A DNA stretch of 64,000 nt, taken from NCBI RefSeq assembly GCF_008923245.1, contig NZ_WBOS01000008.1, positions 1 to 64,000 on the forward strand, written 5' to 3'. The DNA comes from Cytobacillus depressus (GTDB lineage: Bacteria; Bacillota; Bacilli; Bacillales; Cytobacillaceae). Of the stretch, positions 33,834 to 42,780 are shown in pieces; positions within the stretch are counted from its first letter, which is position 1; each line of letters begins with the position of its first letter. Position numbers and translations under genes: made by a program. The notes beneath the pieces are model-generated. The model was not told where the DNA came from, ran no database searches, and saw only the letters and a list, made by a program, of their open reading frames with translations.

Positions 33834-34787
33834 TTATTTCGTATTGAAATTCATGATGGCTTCATTGACGAACTGAGCGGCTAACGCAACGGTTTTATTG
33901 TTTTCGTCTAAGGCAGGATTTACTTCAGAAATGTCGAATGACAGGGTTTTATCTTTTGATACGATAAATCGGATTAATGAGCGGACAATCTTTGGCTCAA
34001 GACCAAATGGCGAGGGAGCACTCACTCCTGGAGCATAGGATGCATCAATCACATCAGTGCAAAGCGTAAGAATGACATGATCATATTCTGAGATAAAATC
34101 TTCAATTTTCTTTTTCACACGATCCATTTGTGAAAAAGATACATCTTCTTCCAGCATATATTGGACTTTATACTTGTCCGCTGTTTCAAAAAGGGCAAGG
34201 GTGTTTCCATATTTTTGTATTCCTAAGCAAAGGTAGCCGCTGTTGGAATCACTATCTAAAATTTGTTTAAACATCGTTCCAGATGAAGGCTGCTCATCAT
34301 ATGGCCTCATATCAAAGTGAGCGTCAATATTAATAATGCCAAGCTTTGCATCTTGTCCAATAAATTGTCTCGCGCCGAGATAGTGGCCGTAGAAAGTTTC
34401 GTGCCCTCCGCCTAAAATGATAGGGCTTACTTTTTTGTTTAAAAGATCTGTAATGACTTCTCCTAATGCGCTTTGTGCTGCTTCCATTTGGTCGCCTTCA
34501 CACGTAACATTACCGGCATCCAGCACATTTATCTCTTCAGATTGTTGCCATGGCAGCTTTCCAAGGGCTTCTCTAATTTTATTAGGAGCCTCTGCAGCAC
34601 CTAGACGTCCTTTATTGCGTTTTACTCCGGCTTCACACTCAAAACCAATGATTCCAAATGTTTTTTGACTCACGGAAGAAGACGGAATTCCAGATAAATT
34701 CACTTTTTGATGATATCGAAAGCTTAATGGATCTGTGTGGCTATCAATCCTTCCAAACCAATAATCCTTTGAAGGTTCTGTGTACAT
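33834..34787 (-). CDS. hutG: Formimidoylglutamase (HutG-type ureohydrolase)
   Basis: A 317-residue arginase-superfamily enzyme with the manganese ligands in GGGHETFYGH, NIDAHFDMRPY and TLCTDVIDASYAPG. Note the last motif has CTDVID where arginases have SFDVD; the metal Asp residues are kept. GxCxAGV-type loop and length fit HutG, which splits N-formimidoyl-glutamate to glutamate and formamide. SD AAAGGAGGAG before the ATG. No other hut gene is in the window. Formamide release may be of interest next to the dimethylformamidase cluster. Confidence 0.85.
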   Translation of the reverse strand: MYTEPSKDYWFGRIDSHTDPLSFRYHQKVNLSGIPSSSVSQKTFGIIGFECEAGVKRNKGRLGAAEAPNKIREALGKLPWQQSEEINVLDAGNVTCEGDQMEAAQSALGEVITDLLNKKVSPIILGGGHETFYGHYLGARQFIGQDAKLGIINIDAHFDMRPYDEQPSSGTMFKQILDSDSNSGYLCLGIQKYGNTLALFETADKYKVQYMLEEDVSFSQMDRVKKKIEDFISEYDHVILTLCTDVIDASYAPGVSAPSPFGLEPKIVRSLIRFIVSKDKTLSFDISEVNPALDENNKTVALAAQFVNEAIMNFNTK

Positions 34788-34918
34788 AACTTCTCCTCCT
34801 TTATTTCATTCACACCGGCATTTTTGCCCAAGCATTCCTCTAAAAATTCTGAGTGGTACATGTAATATAATTATAAAGGTGCTAATATATAAAAAACCAA
34901 TACAGAAATATTATAAAT

Positions 34919-34937
34919 TTATAGCTTTAAGCTATAA
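34919..34937. promoter_or_regulatory. Candidate LysR operator
   Basis: Palindrome TTATAGCTT-T-AAGCTATAA, 17 bases before the LysR start and within the divergent hutG promoter region. It contains the T-N11-A pattern of LysR sites, and its place over the regulator start suggests autoregulation. Confidence 0.55.
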
Positions 34938-34954
34938 GTGGAAGGGAAGTATTT

Positions 34955-35836
34955 ATGGATATTCGCCAGCTTCGCTATTTTATAACAGTCGTTCAGGAAC
35001 AAAGCTATTCCAAAGCGGCTAACATACTTCATATTTCACAGCCTTCCTTAAGTAATGCTATTAGAAAGCTAGAAACTGCAGTTGGCTTTCAGCTTCTTGA
35101 AAGAAATACCCGACGATTGGCCTTGACAGATTCAGGACGAATTTTTTATAAACGTTCCTTACAGTTAATTAGAGATTTCGACAATATGTTGAAAGATCTT
35201 GATGAAATTAAGCAGCTAGGATCGGGGAAAATTGCGATAGGTATGATAGAGTCCACTAAATTTTGGCTGCCTAAAGTAGTGAATGAGTTTAAAACAAGCT
35301 TCTCTAATATAAAGTTTCAATTAATTGAAATACTAGGGAAAGAAAAAGTGTATCAATCACTAATGCAATATGATGTCCACTTTATGATTACTAATCAGCC
35401 GATTGAAAAGAAGGAGATTCATCTAATTCCCATATATGAAGAAAAATTGATTTTGCTTACTCACAAGGACGATGTTTTGAATAGAAAAGGCCGAATTACA
35501 CTTCATGATTTAAAAGACAGGGATTTCATTATTAGTAAGGTTGGATTTCGAACAAGAGAAGATATCTTAAAAGCGTTTGAAAAAGAAATGCTCACACCTC
35601 AAATTATGTATGAGATTGAAAGATTTGAAACCGCCTGCAGTTTTGTGGAACAAGGCCTCGGCGTCACAATCTTGCCAGAAAGCTATATGAAATATTCGCC
35701 CAATCCTAATTTAACGATGCATACTATCAAATCCGACCATTTAAAACGGACCGTTTATTTAGCCTATTTAAAGGACCGTTATCTATCCCCTGCCGTTTGT
35801 ACGCTATTGGATAGAATACAGGGTTTTTTCAAATAA
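34955..35836 (+). CDS. LysR-family regulator (likely controls hutG-gltS)
   Basis: A 293-residue LysR-type regulator. DNA-binding domain MDIRQLRYFITVVQEQSYSKAANILHISQPSLSNAIRKLE, then the effector domain with LGSGKIAIGMIESTKFWLP. The N-terminus is like the GltC/CitR group of Bacillus. SD GGAAGGGAAG lies before the ATG. Divergent from hutG, with a palindrome between them, so control of glutamate production and uptake is the simplest reading. Confidence 0.88.
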   Translation: MDIRQLRYFITVVQEQSYSKAANILHISQPSLSNAIRKLETAVGFQLLERNTRRLALTDSGRIFYKRSLQLIRDFDNMLKDLDEIKQLGSGKIAIGMIESTKFWLPKVVNEFKTSFSNIKFQLIEILGKEKVYQSLMQYDVHFMITNQPIEKKEIHLIPIYEEKLILLTHKDDVLNRKGRITLHDLKDRDFIISKVGFRTREDILKAFEKEMLTPQIMYEIERFETACSFVEQGLGVTILPESYMKYSPNPNLTMHTIKSDHLKRTVYLAYLKDRYLSPAVCTLLDRIQGFFK

Positions 35837-35857
35837 TGGTGGAAGATACAGCTTTAA

Positions 35858-35905
35858 AATAAAAAGCATACACCTTAAAGAAAAGAGATGTATGCCTTTA
35901 ATTTT
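35858..35905. terminator. Convergent terminator
   Basis: AAAAAGCATACA / TGTATGCCTTT stem between the LysR gene and the sigma-54 activator, with A and T runs on either side. Confidence 0.75.
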
Positions 35906-35908
35906 TAT

Positions 35909-38797
35909 TCACTTAACTTTCCTAGTTTCAATCTGATATTCTTTTAACTTTTGATATAAGGTTGTACGGGAAATCCCAAGATGTCTAGCTGTTTGTGATA
36001 TATTTCCATTATGGGTCATTAAATTTTGGATGTAAAACTGCCGCTCATTTGCATAGTTTTTTTGTTTAATTTCTGTAATGCTTTTTACAAAGTGGAGGGA
36101 CTGATCTAATCGTTTCGAATGATTGCCTTTGATTGCTTGGGAATTCTCTGTTATTTCTTGAGGAAGATGCTCAGGCGTAATAATGGTTGAGCTTCCTGCC
36201 AAGTAGAAGGCTCTTTCTATCGTATTGCCCAGCTCCCTGATGTTACCGGGCCAGTTGTATTTGACTAATAATGAAAGGGTTTCTTTTGACAGCTCCTTTT
36301 GGTGTCCGGATAAGGCATTAAATTCCTCTAAATAATAGTGACTAAACTTAGCGATATCTTCAGGCCTTTGCCGAAGCGGTGGTAATTCAATCGTGAAAAC
36401 ATTTAAACGGTAATACAAGTCACTCCGAAAAGAGCCATTAAAAGCAATTTCTTGAAATAGATCTTTGTTTGTTGCAGCAATAATGCGTACATCCAATGGG
36501 ATCGGCTTATGACCGCCGACGGGTACGACTTCTTTTTCCTGCAGCACCCTTAATAAAGTTGTCTGCAGCTCAAGAGGCATTTCCCCGATTTCATCAAGAA
36601 AAAGCGTTCCGCCGTTAGCAATTTCAAATTTCCCCGGTTTCCCTCCCTTTTTGGCTCCTGTAAAGGCTCCCTCTACATAACCGAACAGCTCAGAATTAAT
36701 GAGGTCTTTGGAAATTGCTCCGCAATTTACAGCTACGAACGGTTTATTTCTTCTTGGACTTTCGTTATGAATTGCGCGGGCAAACATTTCTTTTCCGGTT
36801 CCGCTTTCTCCAAGCAATAGGGTATTGGCCTGTATTTTTGAAGCCGCTCGTGCCAACTCAATGGTTTTCAAAAACGATGAATTTAAACCAATTAAATCAT
36901 CGGTCGTTAAGTTTTCCCTTGCATTCAAAGCAAAACGAAGCTGCTGACGGGGAAGGGGTTTAAAACTGACATAAGTGATGGAGTTAATATTTTTTACGTT
37001 TATTTCAAAGCTTTCCTCCGCATCTTTGCGCCTAATTATATGCTCCTCAATCTTAGCGCCCGATAAAAACTCCTGTAAAACCGAATAGATAAAATCATGT
37101 TTAAGCTCCCATAATTCTGCAGCTCTTTTGTTTTGAAACCGAATTTTCCCTTCCTTTACAATAAACAAAGCTTCTACCTGTTGATCAGTTATTCCATGAA
37201 GCGCATCCGTTAAGATAAGCTGCTCCTCTTGGCTATCGGCAAGCTTGACACATAATTGGACAATGCTTTTAATACTTGAAAGCAAATGCTCAGTAGATTT
37301 CGAAGAATCATTCGGAATATTAAGCCCTAAAACACCCCTTTGCACATTCTCTTTTTCCATAATAGGAAATCCTGCTGCCATATAAGATCTATTCGATTTT
37401 CTATCTATTTCTTTAGTGACTTCATAGGAGGATGAACGATTCTGAAATGCCGCACCAATCCCATTTTTCTTCAAAGGGCTCTTGCTAATCGTTTCTCCAG
37501 GTTGCAGTTCAAGAAGGGGAGAGGGAGCCAGCGAGGAATCACTGTTAAAGGTTTCTAGCATTACCCCCTCTTCATCAAAGTAGGCAAACGGATAAGGCAG
37601 CCCGGCAAGGTTCTTTTTCAGCTCCGAAAGAAGGCACCGATTCTGCATGATTTTAGACTGTAGAAGATTACTCTTGTTGAAACCGCTTCTGTCTTTATCT
37701 TCAGCTGGAAATGCATCTTTAAACAAAGGGATCGGTTTAATAAGATTTTCCGACTCCCATATAATAGTGAATTGACCTGATTCATTGACCTTTCCAATAC
37801 GCGAATTTAGCCAGACATGCTGATTAAAGCGGTCGACCATGATTTTTCCTTGAGGAGCGTCAATGGATAGACCAGCCAGCGCATGGCGGATGGAATCAGT
37901 AGAAGTGGTATCAATTCTTTTCAAAGCTTCTGCAAGCAAGATGATGCTATTATAGGCACTCTCCATCACTGAACTAATTATATCGGTGCCATAAATGCGC
38001 TGGAATTCTGTAATGAATCTCTTGTTTTTGGCATTTTCTAAAGAACTGAAATAGGAAAAACAAGAGTAATAGTCAGTCGTTCCTTTAGGTTCAATGGCTT
38101 TAATTTCTGTTTCGGCTGTCACATTGCTGGCAATGACCTGCGGCAATCCTAAATTTTCGTGTTGCCGGTAATAACTAATCGTGCTATCGCCAACTAGAGT
38201 CGAGAAGACGATATCTGGCTTCATTTGACGGATTTCACCGATTTGCTTATCAAAAATTTGATTCCCTAATGCCACATATTGCTCTCCATAAACAGAACCC
38301 CCGTTTAATTGAACTAAATGGCGAACGTATCGATTTATTTCTCGCGGGTAAATGTAGTCAGATCCGAGAAGGTAAAAGGATTTTCCAACATGACGGATAA
38401 GCCAAGGAACAAAATCAAGTAGCTGCTGATTAGGTGTTGAATTGGAATAAAAGATGTTGGGGTGCTGCTCTTCTCCTTCATTGATAGTTGGATAGAATAA
38501 TAGAACATTATATTTTTCCAAAACAGGAATGACTTTTTTTCTGCAGGCGGCCGTGTAGCATCCGATAATGGCCGTCACTTGATCGGAAACAACGAGTTTC
38601 TCTGCTTTCTGATAGGTTACATCTGGGTCAGAAGCGGCATCTTCGACGATCGGAATAAGAGTTTTCCCATTGATGCCGCCACTTTCATTAATATGCCGGA
38701 TAGCTAGTAGACAGGCTTGATATTGTCCTCGTTCAGTAATACTCGTTGTTCCTGTTAATGAAAAGAGAATTCCTACTTTTAATTCCTGATTCTTCAC
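35909..38797 (-). CDS. Sigma-54 activator fused to an amide/urea-type ligand receptor
   Basis: A 962-residue regulator read from GTG 38797 with GGAAAGGGG upstream. Residues about 5-375 are a type I periplasmic-binding fold like AmiC and UrtA ([58 protein letters not shown]), with no signal peptide, so it should sense ligand in the cytoplasm. A GAF/PAS-like region follows ([38 protein letters not shown]). Then comes the AAA+ domain: Walker A GESGTGKE, the sigma-54 contact loop GAFTGA, Walker [13 protein letters not shown] Fis-type helix-turn-helix ([21 protein letters not shown]) ends it. Divergent from the dimethylformamidase genes that carry a sigma-54 promoter. Confidence 0.92.
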   Translation of the reverse strand: MKNQELKVGILFSLTGTTSITERGQYQACLLAIRHINESGGINGKTLIPIVEDAASDPDVTYQKAEKLVVSDQVTAIIGCYTAACRKKVIPVLEKYNVLLFYPTINEGEEQHPNIFYSNSTPNQQLLDFVPWLIRHVGKSFYLLGSDYIYPREINRYVRHLVQLNGGSVYGEQYVALGNQIFDKQIGEIRQMKPDIVFSTLVGDSTISYYRQHENLGLPQVIASNVTAETEIKAIEPKGTTDYYSCFSYFSSLENAKNKRFITEFQRIYGTDIISSVMESAYNSIILLAEALKRIDTTSTDSIRHALAGLSIDAPQGKIMVDRFNQHVWLNSRIGKVNESGQFTIIWESENLIKPIPLFKDAFPAEDKDRSGFNKSNLLQSKIMQNRCLLSELKKNLAGLPYPFAYFDEEGVMLETFNSDSSLAPSPLLELQPGETISKSPLKKNGIGAAFQNRSSSYEVTKEIDRKSNRSYMAAGFPIMEKENVQRGVLGLNIPNDSSKSTEHLLSSIKSIVQLCVKLADSQEEQLILTDALHGITDQQVEALFIVKEGKIRFQNKRAAELWELKHDFIYSVLQEFLSGAKIEEHIIRRKDAEESFEINVKNINSITYVSFKPLPRQQLRFALNARENLTTDDLIGLNSSFLKTIELARAASKIQANTLLLGESGTGKEMFARAIHNESPRRNKPFVAVNCGAISKDLINSELFGYVEGAFTGAKKGGKPGKFEIANGGTLFLDEIGEMPLELQTTLLRVLQEKEVVPVGGHKPIPLDVRIIAATNKDLFQEIAFNGSFRSDLYYRLNVFTIELPPLRQRPEDIAKFSHYYLEEFNALSGHQKELSKETLSLLVKYNWPGNIRELGNTIERAFYLAGSSTIITPEHLPQEITENSQAIKGNHSKRLDQSLHFVKSITEIKQKNYANERQFYIQNLMTHNGNISQTARHLGISRTTLYQKLKEYQIETRKVK

Positions 38798-39028
38798 TTT
38801 TGCCGGCCCCTTTCCAACATCAATTGTCCAATTTATGTCCAGTACACTATTTTGACAACTGAACAATCTCTTTACAGTTTTTTCGGTAAAAAGACACCTC
38901 AACTTAACCACTTTCTTTACACATATGTAAGGGAAAAAACTTTATATTTTAAGCAATGCAATCTAGGTAGAATAATAGAAAAGCTGATATTAAATGAGTT
39001 AACAATATCCCCGTATTATATTCTTCAT

Positions 39029-39056
39029 CTTAAGCAAAAAACCTCTAAGGCTTAAG
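39029..39056. promoter_or_regulatory. Candidate activator site
   Basis: Inverted repeat CTTAAGC (39029-39035) and GCTTAAG (39050-39056), centres 21 bp apart, with another TTAAGC further up near 38950. It lies close to the -24 element, nearer than usual for a sigma-54 activator, so it could instead mediate autoregulation of the divergent activator. Confidence 0.4.
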
Positions 39057-39066
39057 GCCTTTAATC

Positions 39067-39084
39067 TTGGCATAGATATTGCAT
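39067..39084 (+). promoter_or_regulatory. Sigma-54 promoter (-24/-12) of the dimethylformamidase operon
   Basis: TTGGCATAGATATTGCAT: GG at 39069-39070 and GC at 39081-39082 are separated by exactly ten bases, as required by sigma-54 (SigL) RNA polymerase. Matches the TGGCAC-N5-TTGC consensus except the C at the end of the first box. It lies about 170 bases before the first gene. Confidence 0.85.
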
Positions 39085-39252
39085 ATTGGATAATAAGGGT
39101 GCTAATCAATGAAAGGAAGTGACTGATTGTTTGGGTTTTGAAAAGAGAGTCACCTAAAATCCAAAGAGAATAGATTGATTATTCAAAAAAAATATTCATT
39201 TATTTTAGCAAGTCAGGAACATGACAGCAGTCAACTAAAAGGAGGGTTTATT

Positions 39253-39606
39253 TTGAATGAAACTGCAAAGAAAGTTTATTTAGAAAAAGATAAATACATC
39301 CTTGAGAACAACATTAAGCCCCTTATTACAGAGGAGTTAATTGAAGAGCATAGAAAAACGCCTGTTGGCAAACATAGTCATAATCTAATGATGGTTCTTA
39401 ACTTTTTAAGAAGAAATCATGAAATTATTGAGGGGAAAGATTTGATTATTTGTACGAAGCCTCATCAGGAATGGTGTTTAGGTGAACACCCAGGAAAGCG
39501 CGGCGTCCCATACAAAGTTTTTAAGGATCAATGCTTTAATACTCGTGAAAAAGCTGAGCATGCCTTGTTCCTAAAAAGACTAAAGAAGCATGGTTTAATA
39601 GATTAA
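39253..39606 (+). CDS. dmfA1: N,N-dimethylformamidase small (alpha) subunit
   Basis: A 117-residue protein read from TTG 39253, six bases after AAAAGGAGGG; an ATG four bases on is out of frame. It is mainly helical and basic, with LMMVLNFLRRN and HQEWCLGEHPGKRGVPYK. Size and position directly before the large subunit match the small subunit of bacterial N,N-dimethylformamidase, which is needed for assembly. A 29-base gap leads to the large subunit. By itself the chain is not diagnostic; the call rests on its neighbour and size. Confidence 0.82.
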   Translation: MNETAKKVYLEKDKYILENNIKPLITEELIEEHRKTPVGKHSHNLMMVLNFLRRNHEIIEGKDLIICTKPHQEWCLGEHPGKRGVPYKVFKDQCFNTREKAEHALFLKRLKKHGLID

Positions 39607-39635
39607 AAATTTACTAGTAAAAGGAGAGGATTCTA

Positions 39636-41933
39636 TTGGCAATCACAGGATATACAGATCGATTAAGTGTTCAGCCTAGTCAAAAAATTAAGTTTATGGT
39701 AAGCAGTGATCAAAAAAAATATAAAACTGAAATCGTACACCTCGTTCATGGGGATTCCAATCCCGAAGGTCCCGGAGTAAAGATTTATAGCGTAGATGCG
39801 GATGTAAATAAAGAGTATGATGGCAGAAAGCAAGCCATACATATGGGATCTTACATTAAATTTGACAATCAAAAGCATTTTGAGAGCGTTAAGAGTTTCT
39901 CTTTGCAAGCAATGATTTACCCAACAACACCTGAATTAGGCGTTCAAGGAATCCTCACTAAATGGTCGCCTAATCAAAATTCAGGCTACGGATTATTTAT
40001 TGACGAAAAAGGCTGTCTCGCTTTATGGATAGGGGATGGAAACGGAAATATTGAGAAGGTTAGCACGAACGAGCCATTAATTGCAAGCACTTGGTATTTC
40101 GCAAGCTGCTCATATAATGCAGAAACTGGAAAAATCACAGTAATCCAGGAATCGGTAATTACTAAAACAAACGGAAGATTCTCTCTTCCATACGGCGCCG
40201 AAAAGATGAATGTGAGCACTGAAAAAGAGGTTAAAATTCAGCCCCAAGCAGCAAATGAAGCGCCATTTATTATCGCGAGTGTTTTCCAAAAAACAGACAG
40301 CAGCCATAAGGTTATATGGCGGTATAATGGGAAAATTGATCGCCCGCGTATGGCGAATGCAGCCTTAACTAAAGAAGAAATGTCAGAATGGATTGAAAAC
40401 CCTTCAGGAGACCGTGTAGTAGCTGCTTGGGACTTTGCTGAAGGGATTACGAAGAAGGGCTTCAAGGAGCTTGAAAAGGTTTATGATAAGGGAACAAACC
40501 AAATCCATGGTGAAGCAGTCAACCATCCCTCTCGTGCTATGACAGGCTATAACTGGACATCTGAGGAGCAAAACTTTACTCATGCCCCAGAACAATATGG
40601 AGCGATTCACTTCCACGATGATGATATGACAGATGCAAAATGGGACGTTGATTTTGAGTGGACAGTCCCTGGTAACTTAAAGAGCGGTGTATATGCAGCA
40701 CATGTATATGCAGGAGAGGACGAGGATTATATTGTGTTCTTCGTTAGACCGAAGAAAGGAAAGCCAACAGCAAAAACGGCTCTCATTATCCCAACTGCTA
40801 GCTACTTAGCATACGCAAACAACCGCTTCCAAGACATTCCACTTGCACAGCTCATGTTCGGAAGAGCCCCAGTCGTTCAACAGGAAGATATGTATTTAGG
40901 TGAACACGCGGAATTTGGTTTATCCACATATGACCATCATAATGATGGATCTGGAGTTTGCTTCTCGTCAAGCTTACGTCCAATTTTAAATATGAGGCCA
41001 AAATACCGTCATAATTTATCGCCTTCATTATGGCAATTTAATGCGGATTTACACTTAGTTGACTGGCTGACTGAAAAGGACATTGACTTTGATGTCATTA
41101 CAGATCAGGATCTTCATTTCGAAGGATATGAGCTGTTAAGCCACTACCGTGTAGCCATTACAGGATCCCATCCTGAATATTACTCCGGTCCAATGTTAGA
41201 TGCGGTTGAGGACTTCCAGGCTAATGGCGGACGCTTTATGTATATGGGCTCCAATGGTTTCTATTGGGTTGTTACCTTTGATCCAAACAATCCAAATCTG
41301 ATGGAGGTAAGGAAGAATTACGGAAACCAAGGCTGGAAATCTAAGCCGGGTGAAATCCATTTAAGTATTACTGGAGAGCAAGGGAGCATTTGGAAACATC
41401 GCGGAAGGGCTCCACAGAAGGTGTGTGGCGTAGGCTATGTGGCTGAGGGTTTTGAAGTTTCTTCTTACTACCGAAGAACGGAAGACAGCCATACTCCTGA
41501 ATTAGATTGGATCTTCGAAGGTATTAGCAAGGATGAAAAGCTAGGTGACTTCGGCCTAGTTGGTGGAGGCGCCGCTGGATTAGAACTGGATATTTACGAT
41601 GAAGATTTAGGAACACCTTCCCATGCTGTAATTATCGCTGCTTCGGAAGGACATACAAATGTGTATGTGCCTGTAGCAGAGGAATTGTACTTTAATATAC
41701 CTGGGCTTGGTGGGGAAGAGAATCCGAGGGTAAGAGCGGATATGGTTTACTATGCGACTCCAAATGGCGGAGCAGTATTCTCAACTGCCTCCATTGCTTA
41801 TTGTGGAAGTCTATCCCACGATAATTACGACAACAATATTTCTCGCTTAACGGAGAATGTATTGAGACGTTTCTTGAAAGAAGAGCCTCTTCCATATATA
41901 GAAAAGAACAAGAAAGCAGAAACTGTTAATTAA
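39636..41933 (+). CDS. dmfA2: N,N-dimethylformamidase large (beta) subunit
   Basis: A 765-residue protein read from TTG 39636, preceded by AAAAGGAGAGG. The N-terminal half has a lectin/LamG-like beta domain (KFDNQKHFESVKSFSLQAMIYP; NGKIDRPRMANAALTKEEMSEWI), and the C-terminal half a Rossmann-like domain with TGSHPEYYSG, in the region that holds the mononuclear iron site in the Paracoccus enzyme. Length is almost that of known large subunits (about 760). The enzyme hydrolyses dimethylformamide to dimethylamine and formate. No dimethylamine-using gene follows. Control by sigma-54 and the receptor-activator is inferred from the divergent layout. Confidence 0.9.
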   Translation: MAITGYTDRLSVQPSQKIKFMVSSDQKKYKTEIVHLVHGDSNPEGPGVKIYSVDADVNKEYDGRKQAIHMGSYIKFDNQKHFESVKSFSLQAMIYPTTPELGVQGILTKWSPNQNSGYGLFIDEKGCLALWIGDGNGNIEKVSTNEPLIASTWYFASCSYNAETGKITVIQESVITKTNGRFSLPYGAEKMNVSTEKEVKIQPQAANEAPFIIASVFQKTDSSHKVIWRYNGKIDRPRMANAALTKEEMSEWIENPSGDRVVAAWDFAEGITKKGFKELEKVYDKGTNQIHGEAVNHPSRAMTGYNWTSEEQNFTHAPEQYGAIHFHDDDMTDAKWDVDFEWTVPGNLKSGVYAAHVYAGEDEDYIVFFVRPKKGKPTAKTALIIPTASYLAYANNRFQDIPLAQLMFGRAPVVQQEDMYLGEHAEFGLSTYDHHNDGSGVCFSSSLRPILNMRPKYRHNLSPSLWQFNADLHLVDWLTEKDIDFDVITDQDLHFEGYELLSHYRVAITGSHPEYYSGPMLDAVEDFQANGGRFMYMGSNGFYWVVTFDPNNPNLMEVRKNYGNQGWKSKPGEIHLSITGEQGSIWKHRGRAPQKVCGVGYVAEGFEVSSYYRRTEDSHTPELDWIFEGISKDEKLGDFGLVGGGAAGLELDIYDEDLGTPSHAVIIAASEGHTNVYVPVAEELYFNIPGLGGEENPRVRADMVYYATPNGGAVFSTASIAYCGSLSHDNYDNNISRLTENVLRRFLKEEPLPYIEKNKKAETVN

Positions 41934-41977
41934 TCTATTGTCCGATGTTGTTAATATAAATATAGTTTAATAGCTCT

Positions 41978-42025
41978 TAGGTAAGCTCCCAAAAGTATAT
42001 TTGCTTAGGGGGCTTATCTTTTTGC
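41978..42025 (+). terminator. Terminator of the dimethylformamidase operon
   Basis: AGGTAAGCTCCC (41979-41990) / GGGGGCTTATCT (42008-42019) with a TTTTTG tail. Confidence 0.85.
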
Positions 42026-42121
42026 CTTTTTTGGTACGGCAGCATATAAACATTTAATAAATCAACAAACAAACGTCCTTTGCATATCTTAAGGATAAAA
42101 CCAATTAAACAAAGGGGAATA

Positions 42122-42727
42122 ATGGGTATGATTCATCCACATACAGAACTGCGCTTTATTAATGAGCAGATAGGATTTGGCGTCTTTGCGACTGAATTTA
42201 TTCCGAAGGGGACAATAACATGGGCATTGGATGATCTTGATCAAATATTAGAGCCCAACTATGTTAAAAATTTAGATAAATCCAGGAAAGAACTCATTAA
42301 GAAATACTCCTATCGCAATCAAGAAGGAAAATATATTCTATGCTGGGACCTCGGTAGGTATGTGAATCATAGTTTTCATGCTAACTGTATGGGTACAGCT
42401 TATGAATTTGAAGTAGCTGTTCGGGACATTTACCCAGGGGAGCAATTAACGGATGATTATGGCTCTTTGAATGTCGATGAACCCTTTGAATGTATTCTAG
42501 AAGATGGAACGGACAGGAAAAAGGTTTATCCAGATGATCTCCTTAATTACTCAGAGGAATGGGATCAGAAGGTAATCGAAGCTTTTGAACACCTTTATGA
42601 GGTTAAACAGCCATTAATGCATCTGATTCGAAGTGAATTCATGGAAAAAGTAGATATGATAGCCACTAAACAGGTTTTGCTTGATTCCATCAAATGCATC
42701 TACTATGACAGAAGTTTGGAGTATTAA
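42122..42727 (+). CDS. SET-domain protein methyltransferase
   Basis: A 201-residue protein read from ATG 42122, with AAAGGGG five bases upstream. Most of it is a SET domain: IGFGVFATEFIPKGTITWAL at the start, the NHSFHANC motif (NHS-x2-N, cofactor and pseudoknot) near residue 90, and EQLTDDYG with the catalytic Tyr near residue 118. SET enzymes methylate lysine in proteins with S-adenosylmethionine; they are rare in bacteria and the target here is unknown. It has its own terminator and is not clearly part of the operon before it. Confidence 0.85.
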   Translation: MGMIHPHTELRFINEQIGFGVFATEFIPKGTITWALDDLDQILEPNYVKNLDKSRKELIKKYSYRNQEGKYILCWDLGRYVNHSFHANCMGTAYEFEVAVRDIYPGEQLTDDYGSLNVDEPFECILEDGTDRKKVYPDDLLNYSEEWDQKVIEAFEHLYEVKQPLMHLIRSEFMEKVDMIATKQVLLDSIKCIYYDRSLEY

Positions 42728-42733
42728 AAAAAA

Positions 42734-42780
42734 TCAAAAACCCTTGAGACTTCATACCTCAAGGGGATTTTTCGTTTTTA
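42734..42780. terminator. Convergent terminator
   Basis: CCCTTGAG / CTCAAGGG stem flanked by AAAAA and ATTTTT, between the SET gene and the siderophore permease gene. Confidence 0.9.

Noticed and set aside
38798-38911. Longer N-terminus of the sigma-54 activator
   Set aside because: The 38 extra residues have no SD, do not belong to the binding fold and run into the promoter region; GTG 38797 has a good SD.
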